This document shows, piece by piece, positions 1-8,052 of a stretch of DNA of 64,000 nucleotides (its first letter is position 1; each line of letters opens with the position of its first letter). Source of the stretch: Mucilaginibacter ginsenosidivorans (GTDB taxonomy: Bacteria; Bacteroidota; Bacteroidia; Sphingobacteriales; Sphingobacteriaceae); the NCBI RefSeq assembly GCF_007971025.1, contig NZ_CP042436.1:3782001-3846000 (forward strand), given 5' to 3'. The translations under genes and the position numbers were made by a program. The notes under the pieces were generated by a model, which did no database searches, was not told the origin of the DNA, and saw only the letters and a list, made by a program, of their open reading frames with translations.

Positions 1-85
1 CGACCCGGATAACGCGCTGAGCGACGGGCCGAATATGGTAAAATTGCATCAATTGGAAGAGGCAATCAAACCTTTGTTATCTTAG
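1..85 (+). CDS. kdsA: 3-deoxy-8-phosphooctulonate synthase, C-terminal end (partial)
   Basis: The window opens inside a reading frame (first full codon at 2) that ends at TAG 83-85. The 27 visible residues contain DPDNALSDGPNMV followed by a short helix, which matches the C-terminal end of Bacteroidota Kdo-8-phosphate synthase, where the HPDPDNA-x-SDGPN loop is conserved. The enzyme condenses arabinose-5-phosphate with phosphoenolpyruvate in the Kdo branch of LPS synthesis. The next gene, 20 bases downstream, encodes the isomerase that makes arabinose-5-phosphate, which strongly supports the call. Only the tail is visible, so the identification rests on this motif and the context. Confidence 0.75.
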   Translation, partial: DPDNALSDGPNMVKLHQLEEAIKPLLS

Positions 86-105
86 ACGTACGAGGTAAAA
101 CCTAA

Positions 106-1041
106 ATGAAAGAAATAGCCAGGAAAGTATTTAATATCGAGATCGAGTCGCTAAAGTATGTGGCCGCGTCGCTGAATGACGATTTCACCAGGGCGGTTGA
201 GGCCATACTGGAGTCGAAAGGAAAACTGATCGTGGCAGGCGTGGGTAAATCGGGGCTGATAGGCAGAAAGATAGCGGCTACATTGGCAAGCACCGGTACG
301 CCAAGCTTTTTCCTGCATCCAGGAGAGGCTTTTCACGGGGACCTGGGCATGGTGGAGCCGAATGATATGGTGATATTGATATCCTACTCAGGCGAAACTG
401 ATGAGGTGCTCAAGATCATTCCCTTCCTGAAATGGAACAATAACCGGATCATCAGCATAACAGGCAACCCAAATTCAACCATAGCCAAAAACAGCGATCA
501 TCACCTGAATGTATGCATTACGCGTGAGGCCTGCCCGCTTGAACTGGCGCCGACATCGTCTACCACAGCCACTTTGGTAATGGGTGATGCACTGGCGATG
601 GCCCTGATGGAAACCCGCCAATTTCAGCACGAGGACTTTGCCCGTTTTCATCCGGGGGGCAGTCTCGGGCGCAAGCTGCTTGTTAAAGTAAAAGACCTGA
701 TGCGGCGCGATAACCTGCCATTTATTGATAAGAATGCCTCATTTACCGAACTATTGCTGCGCATGTCGGAGGGCAAACTGGGGCTGGTGATTGTAGGTCG
801 CGCCGAACTGGTAGAAGGTGTTGTAACGGACGGCGACCTGCGCAGGGCTTTACTGCATAACCCGGATACTTCGCAATTGCATATTCATGATATGATGACA
901 ACACACCCGGTTATCGTCGACCCGGAAGAATATATCAGCCAGGCTGAGAACCTGATGATAGAAAAGAAGATAGCCACCATATTAGTTGGATCGGTCGGGC
1001 ACAAAACAGTAGAAGGAGTTTACCAGATCTATAACAGTTAG
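106..1041 (+). CDS. kdsD: KpsF/GutQ-family arabinose-5-phosphate isomerase
   Basis: Interconverts ribulose-5-phosphate and arabinose-5-phosphate, the first step of Kdo synthesis, in the cytoplasm. The 311-residue protein has an N-terminal SIS sugar-isomerase domain (about residues 35-170, with GKSG near 47-50 and the phosphate-binding SYSGET at 93-98). Two CBS domains follow (about 195-250 and 260-311), starting with VKDLMRR and IHDMMTT. This SIS-CBS-CBS layout and the length fit KdsD (about 320 residues). It lies 20 bases after the kdsA stop and is probably cotranscribed. The C-terminal CBS repeat ends abruptly after GVYQIYNS, slightly shorter than the E. coli protein. Confidence 0.93.
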   Translation: MKEIARKVFNIEIESLKYVAASLNDDFTRAVEAILESKGKLIVAGVGKSGLIGRKIAATLASTGTPSFFLHPGEAFHGDLGMVEPNDMVILISYSGETDEVLKIIPFLKWNNNRIISITGNPNSTIAKNSDHHLNVCITREACPLELAPTSSTTATLVMGDALAMALMETRQFQHEDFARFHPGGSLGRKLLVKVKDLMRRDNLPFIDKNASFTELLLRMSEGKLGLVIVGRAELVEGVVTDGDLRRALLHNPDTSQLHIHDMMTTHPVIVDPEEYISQAENLMIEKKIATILVGSVGHKTVEGVYQIYNS

Positions 1042-1051
1042 CGGAAAGTTA

Positions 1052-1837
1052 ATGCCTGTCTTTTATGATCAGATGAATAGGGCAGTGGAGCTATCCTCCA
1101 CGCCAAGAAAGATCATCTCCATCGTACCTTCCCAAACGGAATTATTGTTCGACCTTGGGCTGGACAAGGAAATTATCGGCATTACTAAATTCTGCATACA
1201 ACCCGCCGCTAAAGTTGAACAAAAAGTAAAGGTAGGAGGCACCAAACAGCTTAATATCAGCTTAATAAAAGAACTAAATCCCGGCCTTATAATCGGAAAC
1301 AAAGAAGAGAACGAACAGGCTCAAATTGAGGAATTGATGGAACTTTTCCCTGTATGGATGAGCGATATAAGCGACCTCGACGGGGCACTGGATATGATCC
1401 GGAAGGTGGGGGAGCTTGTTGGAAAAGATGCGGAAGCCGGAACTTTGTTAAGCAGGATTGAACAACAATTTAACGTAACAATTCAACAATCTGACCTGCG
1501 TACCGCTTACCTGATATGGCGCAAACCATATATGGTTGCCGGTAAGGGAACATTTATCGAAGATATGCTGCAAAAGTGCGGTCTGGTGAATGCTTTTAAC
1601 GGTGACAGGTATCCCGAAATATCCAATGAACAATTGATAACAGCAAAGCCAGATGTGGTATTGCTGTCGTCAGAACCGTACCCGTTCAGGGACAAACATA
1701 TTCGGGAGTTCGAATCCCTTCTACCGAACGCCAAGGTAAAACTGGTGGATGGTGAGTTATTTTCGTGGTATGGGAGCAGGCTTTTGCATGCACCGGAATA
1801 CTTTAAAGAACTGCTTAACAGTCTTCAATCGGAGTAA
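1052..1837 (+). CDS. BtuF-like helical-backbone metal/cobalamin-binding protein
   Basis: A 261-residue periplasmic-binding-protein-like fold of the BtuF/FhuD class (helical backbone metal receptor). The opening SIVPSQTELLFDLGL and the KVGGTKQLNISLIKELNPGL stretch are typical of the N-terminal lobe, and VLLSSEPYPF belongs to the second lobe. Unlike classical BtuF there is no signal peptide or lipobox at this start, and no upstream extension in frame supplies one, so it may be cytoplasmic or use an unrecognised export route. It starts 10 bases after kdsD. Substrate is uncertain: cobalamin is suggested by homology only; no permease or ATPase is adjacent. Confidence 0.7.
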   Translation: MPVFYDQMNRAVELSSTPRKIISIVPSQTELLFDLGLDKEIIGITKFCIQPAAKVEQKVKVGGTKQLNISLIKELNPGLIIGNKEENEQAQIEELMELFPVWMSDISDLDGALDMIRKVGELVGKDAEAGTLLSRIEQQFNVTIQQSDLRTAYLIWRKPYMVAGKGTFIEDMLQKCGLVNAFNGDRYPEISNEQLITAKPDVVLLSSEPYPFRDKHIREFESLLPNAKVKLVDGELFSWYGSRLLHAPEYFKELLNSLQSE

Positions 1838-1872
1838 TCACAAAAAATAATCGGTGAAATCAATTTAAATAC

Positions 1873-1880
1873 TATCTTTG
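1873..1880 (+). promoter_or_regulatory. Promoter -7 element for tRNA-Leu
   Basis: TATCTTTG matches the Bacteroidota -7 consensus TAnnTTTG and lies 22 bases before the tRNA 5' end. No clean TTTG -33 box is visible at the expected distance. Confidence 0.5.
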
Positions 1881-1902
1881 CCGACTCTTAAAAATCCTAA
1901 CT

Positions 1903-1984
1903 GCGGAAGTGGCGTAATTGGTAGCCGCACCAGACTTAGGATCTGGCGCCGCGAGGCGTGGGGGTTCGAGTCCCTTCTTCCGCA
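1903..1984 (+). tRNA. tRNA-Leu (anticodon TAG)
   Basis: The acceptor stem GCGGAAG pairs with CTTCCGC, and the discriminator base is A at 1984. The anticodon arm CCAGA-CTTAGGA-TCTGG carries anticodon TAG. A long class II variable arm (about CGCCGCGAGGCGTG) and the T arm GGGTTCGAGTCCC follow. Length 82. The full CCA is not encoded: CC is followed by G. Confidence 0.95.
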
Positions 1985-1994
1985 CCGAAACGAA

Positions 1995-2027
1995 AAGGCT
2001 GTCTGCAAAGACGGCCTTTTGTGTTTT
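1995..2027 (+). terminator. Terminator after tRNA-Leu
   Basis: A 10-bp stem (AAGGCTGTCT with AGACGGCCTT, one G-T pair) around a GCAA loop, followed by a T-rich run. It begins 11 bases after the tRNA. Confidence 0.8.
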
Positions 2028-2157
2028 CAACCTCAAACTGAGTTCGGAGCAGGCACAGTTAGTTTACTCAAAACCCTGCCAGATCATTGTCGTGGGCAGA
2101 TCACCCAAAGCATAAGTCCCCCGATGCGCTGGAGGTTTAATAGCATTAAGCTGGTTG
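2028..2157. other. Spacer with nothing recognised
   Basis: About 130 bases between the tRNA terminator and the end of a minus-strand small gene. I see no credible reading frame, repeat or hairpin. Confidence 0.4.
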
Positions 2158-2355
2158 TCAGGTTTTAAATAACTCGTCCTGCGACTCGTGTCTGTCCCCG
2201 CTTTCGCTTTTTTCGATATTGAGCTCGATATCCGGAAACAGTTTCCTGTCTTTAGTTAAGGTAGGGGCAACGCCCAATATACCGATGCCTGCTACAGCAA
2301 GCACCATAAACAGTGCGAGGCTGCAAAGCTTGAGCATCCTTTTAATTTTCTTCAT
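2158..2355 (-). CDS. Small single-pass membrane protein, unknown
   Basis: A 65-residue protein with a basic N-terminus (MKKIKRMLK), one hydrophobic segment (about residues 8-27) and an acidic, hydrophilic tail ending in DELFKT. I chose the ATG at 2355 because the longer frame adds only an uncharged tail before the natural MKKIKR membrane-protein start. It could be an uncleaved signal anchor with the tail in the periplasm. I do not recognise the family. The neighbour at 2441-2827 is on the same strand, about 85 bases upstream, and is also small and secreted or anchored, so they may be cotranscribed. Moderate confidence that it is a real gene. Confidence 0.5.
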   Translation of the reverse strand: MKKIKRMLKLCSLALFMVLAVAGIGILGVAPTLTKDRKLFPDIELNIEKSESGDRHESQDELFKT

Positions 2356-2440
2356 GTTTATCTTAAAATAGACCGGCTGCAAATAGATAGGCAGCACATG
2401 ATAATCCTGTGTTAATTTGAATTAATAAAATGATGAGAAA

Positions 2441-2827
2441 TTACACCTGGATAGCGGGGTCGTCGCCGGTGATGCCAGGCGTGATGGTGCGGTAGAAATA
2501 TGAAAGCGGTTTTACAACGATGTATGGAACGCTGTGTTCTATTAGTTGAATTTTTGCCAGGTTGCTATGCAGGCAGCTCAGATCGTTAACCAGGGATAAA
2601 CCGCTAAAAAAGGTGTTTGCACGAGGCTGACAAAAAGGGCAATGGTAAGTAACACTCTTTTTAACCTTGTAACCCGAATTTGCCTGTAGCGCAGTGTGAT
2701 AAATTTGTGGCCTCTCTTGAGCTGCAGAAATGCCGCCAAAGTTGAACAAACTCAAAACCATAATGATTGCCAGGAGGCATTTAACAATGTGGTTTTTGTT
2801 ACACGATAACTTCAATGGCTTGTTCAT
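2441..2827 (-). CDS. Secreted small protein with a CPFC motif, unknown
   Basis: A 128-residue protein with an N-terminal signal or anchor segment (hydrophobic core about residues 16-35, ending near GISAAQ). In the mature part YHCPFCQPRANTF gives a CxxC pair, plus a third Cys in LSCLHSNL. CxxC pairs of this type are found in small secreted metal-handling or thiol proteins, for example DUF2946-type proteins, but the similarity is too weak for a family call. It faces dps across a short divergent region. No function should be assigned. Confidence 0.5.
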   Translation of the reverse strand: MNKPLKLSCNKNHIVKCLLAIIMVLSLFNFGGISAAQERPQIYHTALQANSGYKVKKSVTYHCPFCQPRANTFFSGLSLVNDLSCLHSNLAKIQLIEHSVPYIVVKPLSYFYRTITPGITGDDPAIQV

Positions 2828-2900
2828 TCCTTAACAAAAATACGTATATCTTTTTAACCTGATTATGACAGCAAAAAATCGGCTATGTAAACAATCGTCT

Positions 2901-2908
2901 TATATTTG
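2901..2908 (+). promoter_or_regulatory. Promoter -7 element for dps
   Basis: TATATTTG matches the TAnnTTTG consensus. The expected transcript start (about 2913) lies downstream of the first in-frame ATG at 2865, which supports the later start at 2955 for dps. Confidence 0.55.
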
Positions 2909-2954
2909 TACCGGTAAAAACACCATCTGCATTCACTTTAAAAACATTACAACC

Positions 2955-3428
2955 ATGAAACCAAATATCGGCATTACAGATGCAAACAGGCAGGCCGTAT
3001 CAGAACAGCTTGCAAAACTGCTGGCAGACGAATTTTTATTATACACCAAAACGCGTAACGCACACTGGAACGTAGAGGGGCCCGATTTCCATTCGATGCA
3101 TCTCTTTTTCGAATCCCAGTATGAACAGCTTGATGAAACGATGGATAGCGTTGCCGAACGCATACGGCAGTTGGGGCACTATGCACCTGCTACGCTCAAG
3201 GGCTTTTTACAGCTGACTCACTTAGCCGAGCTCACCGAACGCAACAACGATAGCCTGGGCTTTATCCGCGAACTGCTGGCCGACCACGAAAGCATTATCG
3301 AATTTATCAGGGGTAATATCAATCCCTTCGCCAACGAATACAACGACCTGGGCACGAGTGATTTTATTACCGGCCTGATGGAAGAACACGAAAAAATGGC
3401 CTGGATGTTAAGGGCGCATTTGAAATAA
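2955..3428 (+). CDS. dps: Dps-family ferritin-like DNA protection protein
   Basis: Mini-ferritin that oxidises and stores iron with hydrogen peroxide and protects DNA under stress; it assembles as a cytoplasmic dodecamer. From the ATG at 2955 the protein is 157 residues, the usual Dps length. The ferroxidase residues sit at the expected spacing: H37, H49, D64 and E68, with AHWNVEGPDFHSMH around the first two. I prefer this start over the in-frame ATG at 2865, which would add 30 unconserved residues upstream of the predicted transcript start. Transcription probably ends in the heptad hairpin that follows directly. Confidence 0.93.
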   Translation: MKPNIGITDANRQAVSEQLAKLLADEFLLYTKTRNAHWNVEGPDFHSMHLFFESQYEQLDETMDSVAERIRQLGHYAPATLKGFLQLTHLAELTERNNDSLGFIRELLADHESIIEFIRGNINPFANEYNDLGTSDFITGLMEEHEKMAWMLRAHLK

Positions 3429-3494
3429 GTCTTGAACCTCAAGTCTTAAGTCAAGAGTCGAAAAAAGACTTGTGACTTAAGACTTTTGACTTTA
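3427..3494. repeat. Heptad inverted-repeat element A (GACTTnn)
   Basis: The gap between dps and the opposing phosphatase gene is filled by heptamers. The right arm is four consecutive GACTTnn units (3467-3494). The left arm holds AAGTCnn units (3427-3433, 3441-3461). AAGTCTTAAGTCA pairs perfectly across the arms. The left arm starts inside the dps TAA stop, and the right arm ends one base before the opposing stop codon. It may act as a bidirectional terminator. Confidence 0.8.
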
Positions 3495-3495
3495 A

Positions 3496-4272
3496 TCACC
3501 ACCATTTAAGCGGAAAACGTATCTTATCTACCGAGCCTACAACTACATCAGGCTTGAAAGCATAATGGCTTAAATTTTCCTTAATAGCTATGCCCGACAA
3601 TACAAGAATGGTTTTATAACCCATCTGAACACCACCCTGTATATCGGTTTCCATAGTATCGCCAATAACCGTGGTTTCCGCAGTTTCAAGCCCGAGGTAC
3701 TTCCGTGCCGAGCGCATCATTACCGGGCTTGGCTTGCCGGTTACAAAAGCTTTGCGGCCGGTAGCTTCTTCTATCATTGCGGTGGTAGCGGCAATACCCA
3801 GGTTGTTCCAGCCCGGTTTTTTTGGTGATGGGTCGCGGTTGGTGGTGATGAATTTGGCGCCGCCCAATATCATATCAACGGCACGCTGTACCATTTCCAA
3901 AGTAAAATTCCGGCCTTCGCCCAATACCACAAACTCGGGATCGGAGTCAACCAAAGTAACGCCGTTCTCGTGCAGACTTGTCAGCAGACCACCTTCGCCC
4001 AAAACATAGGCCGTGGTACCACTGGGGCTTTGGTCGCCCAGGAATTTACCTGTGGCCATAGCGCTGGTGTATACGTGATCTTCGGTTACCTCGATACCCA
4101 GCCGTTTCAGTTTACGAACCGTCTCCAAACGCGTACGCTGGCTGTTGTTGGTCATAAAGGTAAAGGGTATATTATCGTCGAGCAGGCGTTTTATAAATTT
4201 ATCAGCGCCTTCTATCAGCGTTTCGCCGCTGTAGATAACACCGTCCATGTCAATCAGGAGTCCGTGTTTCAT
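3496..4272 (-). CDS. HAD-IIA family phosphatase (NagD-like)
   Basis: A 258-residue HAD-superfamily hydrolase. The nucleophile motif is LLIDMDGVIYSG with D8 and D10. A TNNSQRT motif (second HAD motif Ser/Thr region), VTGKPSPVMM (motif III Lys) and VIGDTMETDI (motif IV acids) follow. The cap between motifs II and III is of the NagD/4-nitrophenylphosphatase type. Family members dephosphorylate small phosphate esters such as nucleotides or sugar phosphates; the substrate cannot be read from the sequence. It converges on dps with the heptad element between them, and is transcribed away from the MFS gene. Confidence 0.88.
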   Translation of the reverse strand: MKHGLLIDMDGVIYSGETLIEGADKFIKRLLDDNIPFTFMTNNSQRTRLETVRKLKRLGIEVTEDHVYTSAMATGKFLGDQSPSGTTAYVLGEGGLLTSLHENGVTLVDSDPEFVVLGEGRNFTLEMVQRAVDMILGGAKFITTNRDPSPKKPGWNNLGIAATTAMIEEATGRKAFVTGKPSPVMMRSARKYLGLETAETTVIGDTMETDIQGGVQMGYKTILVLSGIAIKENLSHYAFKPDVVVGSVDKIRFPLKWW

Positions 4273-4374
4273 AAGTTTTAAAGTATTCTATTGTTCCCAA
4301 AGATAGAGAGATGCTGAAACAAGTTTAGCATCCCTTTGATCATTAAAATAATTTTTCTCTACTTTTAACCTGCC

Positions 4375-5679
4375 ATGCAACCTAAAAACAATAAACGCAC
4401 CATACGTGCCTGGGCCTTTTTCGATTGGGCCAATTCAGCATATAACCTGGTCATCACTTCCACCATCTTTCCTGCCTATTATGTGGCCATTACCGATCCA
4501 AAAAAGATAGGAGGGATGGTGACCTTTTTCGGGCATAAGTTTGTGAATACTGCCCTGCAGGACTATGTGCTTGCCGCAGCTTACATGGTGGTAGCTTTAT
4601 TGTTGCCCATCCTTACTTCCATTGCCGATTACCGCGGGAACAAGAAAATATTCATGCAGTTTTTTACCTGGATGGGCGCTATATCCTGCGGGATGCTGTA
4701 TTTTTTCAATATCGATACGCTTGAACAAAGCATGATCTTTTTCGGACTGGCGGCGATAGGGTATAGCGGCGGCTTTGTTTTTTATAATTCGTACCTGCCC
4801 GAGATAGCCTCGCTGGATATGCAGGACAAGGTAAGCGCCAAAGGCTTTACTTACGGCTATATCGGCAGCGTTATTTTGCAGCTGATCTGCTTCTTTTTCG
4901 TGCTGGTAACACCTTTCGGTATGACACAGGGCTCCGCCTCGAAACTATCGTTCCTGCTGGTTGGCATCTGGTGGATCGGTTTTGCTTTTATCCCATTTAT
5001 CATATTGCCCAAAGGCAGCCCGAATGCAAAAACACATACCCACGATATCCTGCGCGGCGGCTTTATCGAACTGGGCAAAGTATGGCGACAGGTTAAAAAT
5101 ATGCCCATCCTGAAACGTTATCTGCCGGCATTTTTCTTTTACTCCATGGGCGTACAAACCATTATGCTGGTAGCCGCCAGCTTTGCAGCAAAGGAACTGG
5201 GGATGGATAAAACGCAGCTCATCACTACCATCCTCATCATCCAGATAGTAGCGATAGGCGGTGCCACGCTGATGTCGAGATTGTCGGATAAACATGGTAA
5301 TATCAAGGTGCTTGCGTGGGTGGTTGCCATTTGGATATTAGTTTGCATCGGGGCCTATTTTACGACAACCAATATTGAATTTTTTATACTGGCGGGTGTA
5401 GTAGGGCTGGTGATGGGGGGCATACAATCGTTGTCGCGCTCCACCTACTCGAAATTGATACCACAGGATATACCCGATTCGGCCTCGTTCTTCAGCTTTT
5501 ATGACGTCGCCGAAAAGCTGGCCATTGTGGGCGGCATGTTCAGCTTTGGATTGATAGACGATCTTACCGGCAGCATGCGCAATTCGGCGCTGGTGTTATG
5601 CGTTTATTTCATAGTCGGGCTCATATTATTGTTGTCGCTGCTTAAGCTGACACGCAGGGCCGGCGTCGAAAACAAGTAA
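4375..5679 (+). CDS. UMF1-family MFS transporter
   Basis: A 434-residue inner-membrane protein with about 12 hydrophobic segments. The N-terminus RAWAFFDWANSAYNLVI is the hallmark of the UMF1/Atg22-like branch of the major facilitator superfamily. IQSLSRSTYSKLIP, in the second half, is the other conserved block. The fungal relative Atg22 exports amino acids from the vacuole; the bacterial substrate is unknown. It stands alone between divergent and small neighbours. Confidence 0.88.
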   Translation: MQPKNNKRTIRAWAFFDWANSAYNLVITSTIFPAYYVAITDPKKIGGMVTFFGHKFVNTALQDYVLAAAYMVVALLLPILTSIADYRGNKKIFMQFFTWMGAISCGMLYFFNIDTLEQSMIFFGLAAIGYSGGFVFYNSYLPEIASLDMQDKVSAKGFTYGYIGSVILQLICFFFVLVTPFGMTQGSASKLSFLLVGIWWIGFAFIPFIILPKGSPNAKTHTHDILRGGFIELGKVWRQVKNMPILKRYLPAFFFYSMGVQTIMLVAASFAAKELGMDKTQLITTILIIQIVAIGGATLMSRLSDKHGNIKVLAWVVAIWILVCIGAYFTTTNIEFFILAGVVGLVMGGIQSLSRSTYSKLIPQDIPDSASFFSFYDVAEKLAIVGGMFSFGLIDDLTGSMRNSALVLCVYFIVGLILLLSLLKLTRRAGVENK

Positions 5680-5759
5680 TTCAGGCTGCATGCTATCAAA
5701 CATTTTCGGTACAACTGCGTCTTTTAATATTAAACCTTTATACCTAAAACAATACCATC

Positions 5760-6281
5760 ATGAAACGTATTATCCTGGCACTGTTGTTTATAGCGCCTAT
5801 CGCGGCGTTTTCGCAAACTTTAAAAGAATACAAGGCCTCCAACGGGAAAACCTATCATCCAGGCGATACCGTGCGCGTAGGACTTGGCTCAATGCAGGAC
5901 GGTAGTTTTAAATATGTGCTCATCAACCAGTTGCTGCCCGGTCCGCCCGACCCGCGGCGCAGTGGCGGCATAAGCGCCCGCAAGGACATGTCGGGCGGGG
6001 GATATGTCATCAAGAAGATCAAGAACGCCAAACAATTTACCAGCGGCCAGGAGAAAGTGGTTTTCACCATCCGCACCGGCGGCCTGCCTACCTGCGATAT
6101 CTGGATAGAAGAGGCCATTGCATCGTGCGAGGTTACACCCTGCAACGATAACAGATCCAACAACGCATCGCCGCAGTTCAGCGTAGCGGATGAGCTTACC
6201 AAACTTAAAAAGCTGCTCGACAATGGCGCCATCACCCAAAAGGAGTACGATGCCCAAAAGAAGAAGTTATTGGGAGAATAA
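5760..6281 (+). CDS. Secreted protein with C-terminal SHOCT domain
   Basis: A 173-residue protein with a clear signal peptide (MKRIILALLFIAPIAAFSQ, cleavage after about residue 19). A central domain of unknown fold follows, with KAIGKTYHPGDTV-like strand sequence and four Cys (CDIW, CEVTPC). The C-terminal 30 residues (ELTKLKKLLDNGAITQKEYDAQKKKLL) form a SHOCT motif, a short helical hairpin usually found at protein ends and thought to mediate oligomerisation or nucleic-acid binding. The rest of the protein I do not recognise. It starts about 80 bases after the MFS gene. Confidence 0.75.
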   Translation: MKRIILALLFIAPIAAFSQTLKEYKASNGKTYHPGDTVRVGLGSMQDGSFKYVLINQLLPGPPDPRRSGGISARKDMSGGGYVIKKIKNAKQFTSGQEKVVFTIRTGGLPTCDIWIEEAIASCEVTPCNDNRSNNASPQFSVADELTKLKKLLDNGAITQKEYDAQKKKLLGE

Positions 6282-6330
6282 GCTTAAGACATACAGCTAA
6301 AAGCCTGGTGGTAACGGTATAAGGAAAGTT

Positions 6331-6963
6331 CTAAAAGTCATTAACTGCCGGTGGTTGTTGTGGACTGCTTCGTTTCCATATCCTGAAATTGAGCAGGAAT
6401 TTTTTCTTCTGGATAAGCGAGCGCCAGTCGATAAATAATACGGCCGAAAGAAACATCGTACCAATAACAAAACTCAAAACCGACTGCCACGAAACCGAAT
6501 TTTGTATGATACTTTCGGCATTGTCGGTTACGTACTTGCCTAAGTGCACCGTAATGGCATCGCTGGTAAATTTGCCCGCTAAAAACATGGGCATGATATA
6601 CACAGCGTTTACACGCGACATGCCGCTTGCCAAAAATATCGGGGTAGTAGGCAGCGGCAGCAGGGTATAAGCCAGTATCGCCAACTGCCCCTTCCAGCCC
6701 TGTTGCTTCATTTTTTCGCCCAGGAATTGCACATCCTCGTTCTTCGATCTTTTGAATATTCTTTCGGCAAGGTAGGGGATATACAGGGTAAGCACATACC
6801 GCCCGAAAACGGAACCGATAACCCCGATGACGATAACCGGCCATATATCCAGCCCGAAAACAACCTGTAAAAGCACCATGATGGTGAAAGCCGGGGGAAA
6901 AGGAAAAGGCACCACATCAAACAAAAAAGCGCCGATAAAAACCAAAGCATACTGCCACCACAT
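6331..6963 (-). CDS. DedA/VTT-like membrane protein
   Basis: A 210-residue integral membrane protein with four to five hydrophobic segments. It carries a re-entrant-loop signature of the VTT/SNARE-associated (DedA) superfamily: GSVFGRYVLTLYIPYLAERIF near residues 50-70 and LLPLPTTPIFLASGMSRVN near 100-118. DedA-type proteins work in envelope lipid (undecaprenyl phosphate or phosphatidylethanolamine) flipping. The canonical glycine-rich DedA signature is degenerate, so the specific role is open. The C-terminal 30 residues are hydrophilic and proline-rich. Converges on the SHOCT gene. Confidence 0.7.
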   Translation of the reverse strand: MWWQYALVFIGAFLFDVVPFPFPPAFTIMVLLQVVFGLDIWPVIVIGVIGSVFGRYVLTLYIPYLAERIFKRSKNEDVQFLGEKMKQQGWKGQLAILAYTLLPLPTTPIFLASGMSRVNAVYIMPMFLAGKFTSDAITVHLGKYVTDNAESIIQNSVSWQSVLSFVIGTMFLSAVLFIDWRSLIQKKKFLLNFRIWKRSSPQQPPAVNDF

Positions 6964-7063
6964 GTTGTACTCAAAAATTTATCTAAAATACGTTGTACGC
7001 CCCATACATTAGTGACGAATATCATTTGGCAGAATGAAGCAGGTCATTAATTGAGGTTGTTTT

Positions 7064-7124
7064 GTTCCGTTCCTGCCTGCCGGCAGGCTGGCTTTAAAGT
7101 GTTACACTCCGTAAAGAACGGAAC
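7064..7124. repeat. Nested palindromes with GC-rich core
   Basis: A perfect 14-bp palindrome GCCTGCCGGCAGGC (7075-7088) sits inside a wider inverted repeat, GTTCCGTTC (7064-7072) and GAACGGAAC (7116-7124). It lies in the 235-base gap between the DedA-like gene and lutA. Further on (about 7130-7170) come degenerate ACTTTnG heptamers. Confidence 0.7.
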
Positions 7125-7198
7125 ACCTAACTTTCGGCTCAACACTTTGGACTTTAGAAATAGGACTACTTGAAAAAAATTCTCAAATTAGCGGCCTG

Positions 7199-7927
7199 AT
7201 GAAAATAGAATTATTTATACCCTGCTTTATGGACCAGCTGCACCCCGATACGGCGTGGAACACGGTAAAGGTTTTGGAGAAAGCGGGCTGCACGGTCACT
7301 TACAATGCCGAGCAAACCTGCTGCGGTCAGCCGGCGTTTAATGCCGGTTTTTGGGACGAGGCGAAGGAGGTAGGGAATAAATTTTTGAAAGGTTTTTCGG
7401 AGGAGAGCGTCATCATTACGCCCTCAGCATCGTGCACCGGCATGGTGAAGAATTATTATAATGACCTTTTCACTAATACGACTTTGCATAATAAATGCCG
7501 TGCGGTGCAAGGCAATATTTATGAGCTATCGGATTTTTTGGTGAATATCCTGCAATTCGATTACTTCGGCGCCGAACTGGATGGCCGCGCCGTTTACCAC
7601 GACAGTTGCAGCGGCCTCCGCGAATGCCATATCAAAGCGGAGCCCCGCCATTTACTGAGCAAGGTGCTTGGGTTGGAGTTAGTGGACCTTGTGGACGGTG
7701 AAACTTGTTGCGGTTTCGGCGGTACTTTTGCCGTAAAATTTGAGGGCATATCAACAGCAATGGCCCAGCAAAAGGTCGACAATGCAATGGCCGCCGGGGC
7801 CGATTATATTATCTCGACCGATACCAGCTGCCTGATGCATTTGCAGGGATATATCGATAAAAACAACCTGCCCATAAAAACCATGCACCTGGCCGATGTG
7901 CTGGCGCATGGGTGGGGGAACGTGTAG
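7199..7927 (+). CDS. LutA/LldE-type (Fe-S)-binding protein
   Basis: A 242-residue cysteine-rich protein made of two CCG domains. The first has TCCGQPAFNAG near residue 40; the second has ETCCGFGGTFAVK near residue 170, with HDSCSGLRE between. This is the layout of LutA (LldE), the subunit of the LutABC lactate dehydrogenase complex, which probably binds a [4Fe-4S]-type cluster. The start MKIELFIPCFMDQLHPDTA is typical. No LutB or LutC gene is next to it, so it is either an orphan subunit or its partners are elsewhere. Confidence 0.85.
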   Translation: MKIELFIPCFMDQLHPDTAWNTVKVLEKAGCTVTYNAEQTCCGQPAFNAGFWDEAKEVGNKFLKGFSEESVIITPSASCTGMVKNYYNDLFTNTTLHNKCRAVQGNIYELSDFLVNILQFDYFGAELDGRAVYHDSCSGLRECHIKAEPRHLLSKVLGLELVDLVDGETCCGFGGTFAVKFEGISTAMAQQKVDNAMAAGADYIISTDTSCLMHLQGYIDKNNLPIKTMHLADVLAHGWGNV

Positions 7928-7931
7928 GATT

Positions 7932-7990
7932 GGGATTGCACCGATTGTATTGTGATTACACCGATTATATTTTTGTGATTACACTGATTT
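7932..7990 (+). repeat. Three tandem copies of a GATTACACCGATT-like unit
   Basis: GATTGCACCGATT (about 7934), GATTACACCGATT (7954) and GATTACACTGATT (7977) recur at 20- and 23-base spacing, right after the lutA-like stop codon. The intervening bases are T-rich. Confidence 0.75.
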
Positions 7991-8052
7991 GAGATGAGAA
8001 TAATTCCGCCGCCGCAACCGGGCGAGTATCCGCCCTATGCCATTATATATAT

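Noticed and set aside
1878..2168. A 96-codon plus-strand frame
   Set aside because: It runs through the whole tRNA-Leu gene and its terminator and has a low-complexity, Arg/Pro-rich product; a second frame (1918-2115) has the same problem.
5690..5905. A 71-codon plus-strand frame overlapping the SHOCT gene
   Set aside because: It overlaps the signal-peptide region of a well-supported gene in another frame and has no recognisable features.
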